Below are positions 42,528 to 51,400 of a stretch of DNA of 53,731 nt, in pieces (the stretch's first letter is position 1; each line of letters opens with the position of its first letter). The stretch covers positions 1 to 53,731 of the forward strand of contig JAOPGA020000749.1 of assembly GCA_026419775.2 (NCBI GenBank), in the 5' to 3' direction. The translations under genes were made by a program, and so were the position numbers. This DNA comes from Acrasis kona. Its lineage: Eukaryota; Heterolobosea; Eutetramitea; Acrasida; Acrasidae. A model generated the notes under the pieces. It saw nothing but the letters and a program-made list of their open reading frames with translations, was not told the DNA's origin and did not search any database.

Positions 42528-43415
42528 ATGAGAGACACTAGTGAATTCCGAAATGCCGAATACAAACCAATTCATGAGGATCTATACAAATTTGATGAAT
42601 CGTTTCTCGTACCCTCGTTTGTACAAGCGGTCGTTGATGCGAAAAAATTACTACCGCTCATGTTAGAATTTCAAAAAGATTTGGACAATGTCGAAAAAGC
42701 ACAAGATTTTAACAACAAGAGAAGAGAGATACTCAGCAGAATATTAAGCCCTGAAGTCAAGAATGTGTACGGTTTAGACATTTTCACCATAGAATTTTGC
42801 AATAAAATAATACAAGAGGTAAAGAACTACGAGGTAGTTCACAAAGTAAAACTTCGACCAAACTCAATGAACTCTTATGGTGTTGTGATTGATGAACTTG
42901 GTCTCGGCCCAACATTTGACTCGTTCCTCCATGACTATTTCTCCCCCTTTGCAAAAATAATGAATAAAGGTGCATACGATCTCGACGACCATCATACATT
43001 TGTGGTGGAGTACTTTATTGGTGGGGATCTTGACCTCAACTTACACGTAGACGACTCTGAAGTGACCATAAATGTCTGCCTTGGAGTAGAGGGATTCAAG
43101 GGTGGAAATGTATTTTTTGGAGGTAACAGAGATAAACCAGAAACGTATGAGGACTATGACGAATATGAAAACAAAGTGGGAAGAGCCATTATACACGATG
43201 GACTTCACATGCATGGTGCTTTGAAACTCGAAGATGGAGAACGTTATAATTTGATTATTTGGTGCCGTTCCAAGCAGTATAGAAGGGAAAACCCAAGACA
43301 AGAGGCAGAAATTCGTATTGAGCATCAACACGAGCATGTGCATGATGAGAACTGTGGACACGAACATAATGGGAATTGTGGACACGTACACGATGAAAAT
43401 TGTAGACACGATTAA
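42528..43415 (+). CDS. OGFOD2-like 2-oxoglutarate/Fe(II) dioxygenase with His/Cys-rich tail
   Basis: Single exon, 295 aa. The double-stranded beta-helix core (about 155-250) has the HxD pair H173/D175 in LHVDDSEVTINVCLG, a distal His in DGLHMHGALKL (H227 or H229) and the 2OG-binding Arg in GERYNLIIW (R239). This matches OGFOD2-type prolyl-hydroxylase-like enzymes. The last 30 residues are an imperfect repeat of HVHDENCGHEHN, giving about ten His and three Cys; the domain does not need this, and it looks metal-binding. No signal or TM. Substrate unknown. Confidence 0.85.
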   Translation: MRDTSEFRNAEYKPIHEDLYKFDESFLVPSFVQAVVDAKKLLPLMLEFQKDLDNVEKAQDFNNKRREILSRILSPEVKNVYGLDIFTIEFCNKIIQEVKNYEVVHKVKLRPNSMNSYGVVIDELGLGPTFDSFLHDYFSPFAKIMNKGAYDLDDHHTFVVEYFIGGDLDLNLHVDDSEVTINVCLGVEGFKGGNVFFGGNRDKPETYEDYDEYENKVGRAIIHDGLHMHGALKLEDGERYNLIIWCRSKQYRRENPRQEAEIRIEHQHEHVHDENCGHEHNGNCGHVHDENCRHD

Positions 43416-43492
43416 AGTCATGTAAATTAATTTATTCTTTATATTTGTTTGATTGAAATGTTACAGGAGAACTTCCTTGTGTGAATTCCGTT

Positions 43493-43990
43493 TTATGATT
43501 TGTTTTCTAATGCGTCAACAATGTGATTTTTAATTGTTTTATCTTGCTGTTTTTTGGTATATATCTCTATTTGGGTTCTTAAAGTGTTGATTTCGGAGCG
43601 CATCGATTCAAACTCATTATTCAATTCTTCTGCTTTTGCCTTGTCTTTTACGCCACTACGTACAGCCTCTATTGAAAGTAATGCTAAAGCAACTAAAATC
43701 AAAAACCCTTCACTCGCCACTTCTGCTCCAAGATCGACTGCCGCACTTATATTTAACTGCTTCCTCGGTGTTTTATCGCCAGCAAATGATTGTATTTTAC
43801 CTTCCATTTTATGCCATAAACGTGCACCTTTAACGACAAAAGCTTGAAAAGCGGGACTCTTCACATCTTACATTAGATTTGTGTAAAATAACTAACTCAC
43901 CGTTGTTGTTTGGTTTTTTATCCTTCGTGCAATTGGTTTCGAGGCGCTTTTCGCAACCAAGGCCACTACCTTAATCAAAGGAAACGCCAT
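43493..43990 (-). CDS. OPA3: OPA3-like mitochondrial protein
   Basis: Two exons (43901-43990 and 43493-43858; 42-nt intron) give 151 aa. Splicing produces the OPA3 N-terminus MAFPLIKVVALVAKSASKPI followed by RRIKNQTTTSPAFQAFVV. The middle AAVDLGAEVASEGFLILVAL is the conserved OPA3 helix, and the tail is a coiled coil (AEELNNEFESMRSEINTLRT). OPA3 proteins sit in the mitochondrial membrane and affect mitochondrial shape. Head-to-head with the TLC gene. Confidence 0.88.
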
Positions 43991-44047
43991 TTCATCAAAG
44001 CGAACAACTGTTAAAATCTCGGTTGACGAAACGTTCATCAAACAATT
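43991..44047. promoter_or_regulatory. Shared bidirectional promoter OPA3/TLC
   Basis: 57 bases between divergent ATGs, containing CGGTTGACGAA (GTTGAC at 44022-44027), nearly the same as the element in the ATAD5/AsnRS gap. Confidence 0.55.
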
Positions 44048-45111
44048 ATGTCTTGGGAGGTGGTTCTATCAAGAGACTTTGCAGAGCCTCTCGACAAGGC
44101 TTTGTTCTATCCGATTGAAGAGGCAATTTTGACATATATTCCATTTATAAGAGGTAACCGCAAATGTAAAAACTCACTAATGTTTTGTATAGAACAACAA
44201 TTGAGGTATTGCACAAAAAATTTTCTTTTTGGCTCCAAACCTTTCCCAATCACAATCGCTATCATATCCTTCTTGTCATGCTTTGTTCTATTTCAACTGA
44301 GCAAGTTATTCTCACCCATATTGTTTTCAGCGTATAGGAGACTACAGAAGGAAGACGATAGAGAAAAGTGGAACGTCAAAGCTGTTAGTGCGATACACGC
44401 CGCCTTTGTCTTACAAGGTGCAGTCAGGTCGTTGATGTCAGAAAAGCAAGATACATCTGATTTGATTTGCGGATATGTAACTGAATTGAGTCACGTATAC
44501 TGTGCTATCACTTTCGGTTACATGTTCTATGACTTCATTGTGAGCTACCGTGCTTATGGTCTAACTTTATCTGGAATCTTCCCCTCTTTGGCTATTCATC
44601 ATGTGAACATCATACTCAGCTTTTTCTTCTGCATCAAGGTAACATACTCCACAACCCCTTCTCTCAATTATTATAGTTCTCCATGGGTTACTATTTCTCA
44701 TTAATGTTTATGACTAACGAAGTTTCACAACCCTTCTTGCACTTTAGTTGGTTTTTAATCAAGTCTGGGGTAAGAAATTCTTAACTTTTATAATTAACTA
44801 TTTAGTTCAAACCAACCCACCCAATATCCATCATCAACGGCCTACTCTTGGTTACTACTTTCCTTGGTAGCAGGTTCTTCTTCAATTGGTGGGTCTTCTA
44901 CCATATGGTTAGAACCGCCGATTCTTTCTCTATAAAGACAGCAGCCGGAGTTGGTGTATACACAGGTTTCGTGCATGTTGCAGTGAATGCATATTGGTGC
45001 CTTCAAATGGTGAAGCAGATCAAAGGAATGTTGGCGTCTAAACCAAAGCCAATACCTGCAAAAGACGAAGTGTTATTGGCAACAGAGACTTCACTCAAAA
45101 AGAAACAATAA
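44048..45111 (+). CDS. TLC-domain multispanning membrane protein (TMEM56/CLN8-like)
   Basis: Four exons (44048-44153, 44193-44638, 44677-44769, 44806-45111; introns 39, 38 and 36 nt) give 316 aa. The first intron keeps frame and has no stop. About six membrane spans are seen. TLC motifs include KAVSAIHAAFVLQG, FGYMFYDFIV, LAIHHVNIILSF and NEVSQPFLHFSWFL, the last created by splicing. The C-terminus is basic (SLKKKQ), suggestive of ER retrieval. TLC proteins act in lipid synthesis, sensing or trafficking; without the ceramide-synthase Lag motif the exact role is open. The stop lies within AATAAAATAAA. Confidence 0.85.
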
Positions 45112-45124
45112 AATAAATCTTTTA

Positions 45125-45535
45125 TTAGTTTGCGTCACCTTTGTCATCTCCAAGTGAATAGGCTTCCCCTCTTACAATAATAACAGCACGATCTCCTGTG
45201 AATCTCTTTTGGCTGTACTTCATCCCCAGAACAGCATTACAGCCACATTCAGCGGCACTTTGTCGTAATTTGTTAGTTGCTTCTTCAAATGTATCAACAG
45301 CTATTGTACTGGTCCAAGGAAAAAGAAAGTGCTTTAATCGACCACCATAATTAAGAATGTTATCACCTTTCGCCTCAACAAGAAAACCTTTTTCAGATAA
45401 TAACTTTTTTCCTGGTACCCTTGAAACTATATTTAATTATGGTAATATATTTAATATTCTTAGCTTACGAGTAGTCAAGATAACGTCCCCTGGGTTTATG
45501 TTATTTTTGTTGGTTGAATAGAATCTTTTGAGCAT
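45125..45535 (-). CDS. YbjQ/UPF0145-like protein, probably mitochondrial
   Basis: Two exons (45469-45535 and 45125-45426; 42-nt intron) give 122 aa. The first residues MLKRFYSTNKNN look like a short mitochondrial presequence. The body follows the YbjQ plan: GDVILTTLSRVPGKKLL, a strand with GFLVEA, a helix FEEATNKLRQSAAECGCNAV, then LGMKYSQKRF and a final strand AVIIVRGEAYSL. YbjQ-type proteins form beta/alpha pentamers and are mainly bacterial; their function is uncertain. The stop overlaps AATAAA. Confidence 0.72.
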
Positions 45536-45573
45536 AAAGTTGTAAAGATTGTAAACTAAAATATTGAGACGAG
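45536..45573. promoter_or_regulatory. Bidirectional gap YbjQ-like/SLC35B4
   Basis: 38 bases between divergent start codons; no GTTGAC, AT-rich. Confidence 0.5.
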
Positions 45574-46554
45574 ATGGAGAGCTTCACTAAATCACCGATA
45601 TTCATCGTTGGGGTCATCATGATTGGATGCACTTTTAATGTGATTACATTCGAACTTATACTGAACCAGTATAAAAAATCCGGGTCGTTGGTAACAGTAG
45701 CACAATTTTTGTTCATGAGTGCCCAGGGGCTACTTCAAAATTTGGACATTGGAAAGACAGAAAGCGGATCGCTTAAATCCGTAACTTTGAAAAAAAGAAG
45801 TACACCTTTGTATTTTCATTTAATCTTGGTGTCCTTGTTTTTTACTCAAAGTTTGATCAACAACATTGCATTCAACTACGATATTTCCCTACCTTTACAC
45901 AGCATATTCCGGTCTGGATCTTTAATCACAAACATGCTAGTGGGTGTCATTATTTTTGGTCAAAGGTATCCACGCGGCAAAGTAATCTCGGTGATATCTA
46001 TCACTGTGGGCATTATTCTTGCCACATACTCGTCTTCTTTGGACACGGGTAAAGTGTTTAATCAAGAAATCGACTACTCAAAGTGGAGTTTTGGAATTTT
46101 CATCTTGAGCATTGCTCAAATCATGGCTGGACTTCTCGGCAATCTACAACAATATGGCTACAAGCACTATGGAAAGGATTACAAAGAGAATATGTTTTAT
46201 TGTCATGTGTTGTCTCTTCCATTCTTTTTGTTTGTGTCTGGCGACATCTCTTCGGCTCTCGAACAATTTAACAGCAAGCCAATCTTATGGGTTTACTTAC
46301 TATTGAACATGGCAACACAATATGTGTGCGTCAGTGGCGTTTATAGATCCACACTAATCCTTGGTACATTAACGACAACGCTTGTAATAACCGTAAGAAA
46401 GTTCATCAGCATTATTATAAGTCTCGTCTACTTTGACAATACGTTCACGGCTCTACATTGGGTCGCAAGCGCTCTAGTGTTCGGCGGAGGTATCGCTTTT
46501 AGTTTATCAGGAGAAGAACCAAAAAAAGAACAAACAAAACAAAAGTCACAATAA
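45574..46554 (+). CDS. SLC35B4/Yea4-type nucleotide-sugar transporter
   Basis: Single exon, 326 aa, about ten membrane spans. The family motif FRSGSLITNMLVGVIIFGQR followed by YPRGK is diagnostic of the UDP-GlcNAc/UDP-xylose group, as is the start GVIMIGCTFNVITFELIL. The C-terminus is lysine-rich (EEPKKEQTKQKSQ), possibly an ER/Golgi sorting tail. It imports nucleotide sugars into the secretory lumen for glycosylation. Its stop is inside AATAAA (46550-46555), only 8 bases from the convergent SF3A2 stop. Confidence 0.92.
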   Translation: MESFTKSPIFIVGVIMIGCTFNVITFELILNQYKKSGSLVTVAQFLFMSAQGLLQNLDIGKTESGSLKSVTLKKRSTPLYFHLILVSLFFTQSLINNIAFNYDISLPLHSIFRSGSLITNMLVGVIIFGQRYPRGKVISVISITVGIILATYSSSLDTGKVFNQEIDYSKWSFGIFILSIAQIMAGLLGNLQQYGYKHYGKDYKENMFYCHVLSLPFFLFVSGDISSALEQFNSKPILWVYLLLNMATQYVCVSGVYRSTLILGTLTTTLVITVRKFISIIISLVYFDNTFTALHWVASALVFGGGIAFSLSGEEPKKEQTKQKSQ

Positions 46555-46567
46555 ATGTTTTTTTATT
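46550..46567. terminator. Overlapping poly(A) signals of SLC35B4 and SF3A2
   Basis: AATAAA at 46550-46555 (plus) contains the SLC35B4 stop; TTTATT at 46562-46567 is AATAAA on the minus strand and contains the SF3A2 stop. Each transcript must cleave inside the other gene's coding end. Confidence 0.6.
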
Positions 46568-47282
46568 CTAAAGCAATTGGTGGTGGCGGCGGAGGTATTA
46601 ACATTGCATCATTTTGATCTTGGAAATATAATTGTAGTTTGAAAGTACATGTGTCCCTGTCCCAACTGGTTTTTGATTTATTTTCTGATTTGTCGATGGG
46701 AACGCTGGGAATTTTGAAAGCAATTGTTTCGTAAGGTTCGGCAGCAAAAAGTAAGTATTGGTATTTTGGATCCGGAGGTTGTTCCACTCTTTGTTCGAAT
46801 GCACTCATGAATCGGTGTCTAGGTTGTAGGCCGGCTTCAATTTCGGGATATTGAATTTCGAATGCAAACGAGCGTTGACCAGTCACAGGATCTCTTTGTT
46901 TTACAACGTGATAACCAGGTCTGCCGATTTTGACGGTTTTTCTTGGAACAACGACTCTTCGTTGCTGTGCTTGTTGTTGTATTTGTTCTATTGTGATTAG
47001 GCCCTTGTCGTGCTGTTCTTTGGCAATTCTCCTCTCCAGATTCGTCTTGTGACGTTTGCCTTGTGTATGCGCGAGATAATTTCCCTCGTTGTTATGCAGC
47101 GTGAGGCATAGTTTGCATTCATATGTACCAAGATGATTCCTCATAAAATAAGGGTCTTTTGTTAAATCGATTGTTTGGAGCGCCAATCTACGTAATCTCT
47201 CTCTTCGATCGACATTTGCGTTGGACGAGGATGCAACACCACCACCGCCAGTTTTTGAACCTATTCCATCTCTTCCCAGCAT
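46563..47282 (-). CDS. SF3A2: Splicing factor 3A subunit 2 (SF3A2/PRP11)
   Basis: Single exon, 239 aa. Hallmarks are the glycine-rich start, RLRRLALQTIDLTKDPYFMR, the C2H2-type finger YECKLCLTLHNNEGNYLAHT followed by QGKRH, and the C-terminal part with KIGRPGYHVVKQRDP, LLFAAEPYETIAFKIP and WDRDTCTFKLQLYF. A short PPPPPP stretch ends the protein; the long Pro tail of the human protein is missing. It belongs to the U2 snRNP and helps bind the branch-point region, consistent with the many small introns here. Confidence 0.97.
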   Translation of the reverse strand: MLGRDGIGSKTGGGGVASSSNANVDRRERLRRLALQTIDLTKDPYFMRNHLGTYECKLCLTLHNNEGNYLAHTQGKRHKTNLERRIAKEQHDKGLITIEQIQQQAQQRRVVVPRKTVKIGRPGYHVVKQRDPVTGQRSFAFEIQYPEIEAGLQPRHRFMSAFEQRVEQPPDPKYQYLLFAAEPYETIAFKIPSVPIDKSENKSKTSWDRDTCTFKLQLYFQDQNDAMLIPPPPPPIALE

Positions 47283-47302
47283 TGTTACTCTAATTAAATG
47301 AA

Positions 47303-47308
47303 GTTGAC
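47303..47308 (+). promoter_or_regulatory. GTTGAC element upstream of SF3A2
   Basis: GTTGAC 20 bases upstream of the SF3A2 start (minus-strand gene). Function inferred from recurrence. Confidence 0.3.
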
Positions 47309-47545
47309 TTTATGGAAATTGACTTCATTTAAATAATGATTACAAAAACAATATTTTTGAAGTACAATTGAGCGAAAAACAAACATGAATAGGTCAGTTA
47401 ATGTACAGATATTTTTATTTTGTGAGGCACAACCCATTTTTTAGTCCCATCTGGATTTGAATAGTAAAAACGGAATTAGGACAACCAAAACAAAACGTCA
47501 CACATCGCATGTTTTAAAACTTGATCGGCAAGACTTCACGTACCT

Positions 47546-47956
47546 TCAGTTCTCGTTAGAGTTATCTATTTTCCTTTTTTTATTGGCAGGACTATCTGGT
47601 TTGTTGTTATTATCATCAACAGCAGTCACTGTTGGAGGTGTCTGTTTTATTATGTATTCTGGCAATGTAAATTCCTCAGGTTTTTCACTCCAACAAAGTT
47701 TAGCATCACCATCAAGATTGTAGTAAGTTTTGATGTGACGAAGGATCTCTCCTGGTTGTATGGTTTTGCCATATCGTTTACGCATCAATCCATGTATATT
47801 TATGACTGAAAAAGGGACATGCCAGCCAAGAGGTAGGTAGGGTTCCATAGATTCAAAAAGAGTTATTTCTGCCTGTGGATCTTGCCAAATCTCTTTATAC
47901 AGTTGTTCTCCAGTGTCGCTTTTGCGTTGGTGTGACCGTGTGTGACGTCTGGACAT
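47546..47956 (-). CDS. EAF7/MRGBP-like NuA4 subunit
   Basis: Single exon, 136 aa from the ATG of MSRRHTRSHQRK; the open frame extends further only through GTG. The core matches the CT20/EAF7 domain: EITLFESMEPYLPLGWH, VINIHGLMRKRYGKTI, PGEILRHIKTYYNLD and FTLPEYI. The C-terminus is a nuclear-type basic segment (PANKKRKIDNSNEN). It is a subunit of the NuA4/TIP60 histone acetyltransferase complex, binding MRG15/Eaf3-type chromodomain partners. Taken with ADA2, the window encodes parts of two acetyltransferase complexes. Confidence 0.85.
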   Translation of the reverse strand: MSRRHTRSHQRKSDTGEQLYKEIWQDPQAEITLFESMEPYLPLGWHVPFSVINIHGLMRKRYGKTIQPGEILRHIKTYYNLDGDAKLCWSEKPEEFTLPEYIIKQTPPTVTAVDDNNNKPDSPANKKRKIDNSNEN

Positions 47957-47994
47957 TTTATTCAACACTTTTCGCGGCAACTCAACCACATCAT

Positions 47995-48000
47995 GTCAAC
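47995..48000 (-). promoter_or_regulatory. GTTGAC element upstream of EAF7
   Basis: GTCAAC 39 bases upstream of the EAF7 start, also just before the possible bS21m exon. Confidence 0.25.
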
Positions 48001-48053
48001 TATGCATTACAAATAAGTGACGTTAACTCGTTCTGGATCATCATCAGAATTAA

Positions 48054-48236
48054 ACGAACAACCGAATCAATGAAGAACATACATCGGTATCTGTCAATTT
48101 AAACGTGGGGATTACATATCGACGAGCTTTAGAATTTATATTCAAACGTGGAATGCTACATGCAGTGGTGCAAAAAGGTATCGAGATAGGATCACAGCAA
48201 AAGAAACGAAAACACAAGAGGGCCTTCAGTAAATAA
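48054..48236 (+). CDS. Possible mitochondrial bS21-like ribosomal protein exon
   Basis: A 60-codon frame ends at 48236 with VSVNLNVGITYRRALEFIF, then KRGML, and a very basic tail GSQQKKRKHKRAFSK. This order (a V.V..N start, a helix with ALxxxxKRG, a K/R-rich tail) recalls bS21m/MRPS21. No ATG opens the frame, so a 5' exon must lie upstream, but I could not place its donor. A competing spliced frame is possible, so this is a suggestion only. Confidence 0.35.
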   Translation, partial: TNNRINEEHTSVSVNLNVGITYRRALEFIFKRGMLHAVVQKGIEIGSQQKKRKHKRAFSK

Positions 48237-48414
48237 TAAGTCATAGATCATCTCAACGAATTAGGTAATCAAATCATTACAACATGAGCATTTTAAAATA
48301 TTTCAACATGTTCAAATAGCACTATTCTATTTCTACAATTGTATTGAGAATGTGAGTTTGTTATTCAGAATAAAATTTCTTACACAAAAATAAAAGAATT
48401 TAGTAATTTATAGA
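48237..48414. other. AT-rich 3' region
   Basis: Contains several AATAAA-like hexamers for the 48054 exon (plus) or the 16-exon gene (minus). No gene seen. Confidence 0.4.
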
Positions 48415-51400
48415 TCACTTCAGAACCATGCCATGGTCTACAATTAAACTAAACGGTAGGATTGACAACTTGTCTAGCAGCTGAAACAGTCTTTTTTTGT
48501 AATGTCTGTCCTTGACCAAAGCTCCTTCTTGGTAGTGATTCAATGTTTGATCGTCTAGAAATATACTAGACAGAAAACCTTTCAGTTTTCCATAATTAAG
48601 TGCATACGAAAGAAAAGAATAGAACTTGACATCCTCTTGAGTTTTAACACTTTGATTTGCCAACATATTCACGGTAACGACAGCTTCAAATAAACCAAGT
48701 CCGCCCAAATCTCTGACGGATACTTTTTTTGCAAGTGCGATTTTCTCGATCATCTCCCAAGGAGACTTTGGAGCAGAAGTATTTTTATTTAAAAGTTTAT
48801 TAAAAATAGATTCGTTTTCGTTGATTTTGATCAACCCCTGATCAGCAATGCGCAAAAGTAATGGCATTAAAAACGATCTGACCATGGGACCTACTTCATT
48901 CTCCTTTCCACATTTCCTCAATTTGTCAATCGCAGATACATCTAAAAAATTGTTTTTAATTAAAAAATAAATTCAAGAAATTTCAAACCTTCAGAACGGG
49001 AGCTGCCTTGTTTAAAAAATTCAATGATCATTGAAATTGTTTTTTTTAATGCGAGGATCAAATGTTCCGAATCATTATTTGATGACATGATCAAATCATG
49101 TAGCGGATGTCCTTTCCAACTTACTAAAACAAACATTAAGATGGTTCAAAAATTCAAAACAAACTTTTTGTTGCTTCTGATAAATTAAATTTGAAATTTT
49201 CAACATCATTTAAAAATAAATGTAAATTTTCAATTTCTTCATTGGAGTAATTCTTATTTAAATACCCTCTGTCTATCAGCAACCTTATCATGTCAGAGAA
49301 GTATTTATTCTCTAACAAAAATTCAATTAATTTTTTATTGCAATCCCTTGGAGTCATGTTTAACCTATATCCAATTGTTATTTGAAACTCTTTGATGCAA
49401 TTTTCAGCAAGCGGATATTTAGTATCTAAAAGCATATCTACTAAGCTTGCATAGTTCTCATTCATTACAATCTCCTCAATCACAGAAACCATTTCATCTG
49501 TTTTTACACTTTTATCTACAACTAACTCAAGTTGATTTGTAGATACTGATGATGATTTGCTCAACTTTTGAATTTCAAACAAAATGAGTTCTATTATGTG
49601 AGAGTAAAGAAACAACAAATAAGTTACGTAATGAATCAAATAAACCAAGCGCATTCATTATGTCCCTTTTCTTTTCTTGGTTTTTGCTTCTGATGGGCTC
49701 TAGTGAAGTGTATGGAATTAGAGGCTCCATGTCTACATTCTTGGACAGTTCGCTTAGCATGTTGTCCAACATTTTTTCAAAATCATCTTCTTGTTTCTGC
49801 TGCATATACTTGTTAGCTGTGATGCAAACGGTCAAAAGTTACTTTTTTGTCCTGATTGGAGGCAATATTGTTGAGTTTGAGCAGTTCATTTGCCCTCAAA
49901 GTCATTGTACCATCGATGACCTCATCTATTGTGTCATGTTGATTCTCATCTCTTGGAGAGGTAACTCTGAATTCTCTAGGTGTCCTCACGCTTTCGCTCA
50001 CAAAGGTCTAGGCGCTACGTTAGTTAAAATAGATCGCTTAACTCACCAATGCTGTTCCATGTGATGTATCAATGTTAATTGCATCGGTAATCAAGTCGTA
50101 TTTGGATGCATCTTGAGGCTAAGTGTAGTTAGTATATATTGTTTCGATATTTTGTGATTACATTGGGTGCGACAACACTTAAACGATGTTTAATATTTCT
50201 TGTTGATATCTTTCGCAAGCTTCGTTTGCTTGTGACTTGACCGTCAGCATGGTTAATATTACCGCGATTTTGAGGAACATCCACGTTGCTCGGTTTGTCT
50301 TTCAAACAATATTTTTTTTGTGCCTTTTCAATACTGGAATCAATTTTACTCTTATCATCACTCTTTTTCTCAGAGTAGAATTTTTGTAACAAGTTGTGGT
50401 AAATTAATTTTCCATATGTCATCTTTGGATCAAAGTCATAATACGCCAGGACATCATTCATTCTCACTTCACCTTTCAACATTTCGTCCTCTCTTTAAAT
50501 TTTTAGAAAGTAGTTATTGTAATGAACATTACTTTCCAATCAAGAATTTATGAAGCCTTAGTAACTTATTTGCTTTATCCTCTGATGTCTGTAACACACT
50601 GATCAAGTTTATATTATGCTTTTGAAAACAATGAGAACAAAAAACAAATATGATTTACTCTTTCAAAGAGTCTCTCAATTACTATGTGCTTGTTCTTTAA
50701 AACATTTATCTGGTAGTTTAGGTTTGGCAAGGTATCTTCTAGTCCAGTTTGCTTGTTGTAACTATTTTTCCTAACAGCCAGTATTCCAAAGTGTTTTGAT
50801 TTGAAGTGATTACATTCTTTTATGATTCTATAATAACCATCTTTTGCTAATTCTAATCGACTGTGCTCTGCTTCAATGTCGCCTAGTCTGTTGAATATAT
50901 TTGTCACATACATCAATTGTATGGTATATTCGGAGCATCTATCCAGAGCAAATAAAAACATTAATGTTAATATTCTATCTGGCTTGTTCTCACCGCTTGA
51001 TTCAATATATGCTGATTTATCTAACCTAGTCTCACAATTTCTCTTGTTCAAATAGTGCCACACTACACGATAGCTATAATAAACATTCAAAAATCCATCA
51101 ATTAAATCTGAAGCATTTGTACAAGGCAACAACCCCCGTAGGGCATCACCTAGTTTTTTTGTAAAATTCTTAATTGTACAAAACCTTTTGACGGCATCAG
51201 ATCCTCTCTTAATCATCAAATCCATAACTGATTTGTCTTCATATGTACACTAAATGTAAATAAACGCTAATGACAATAATAATACCTGTATATTAAACCG
51301 ACTCAACATGATGCTCATAAACACCTCTCTTTCTTCTTTTCTTAATATTTTGAACTTGATGTGCATTGAGGTGGGGTTTGTATTTGACATGTATAATAAC

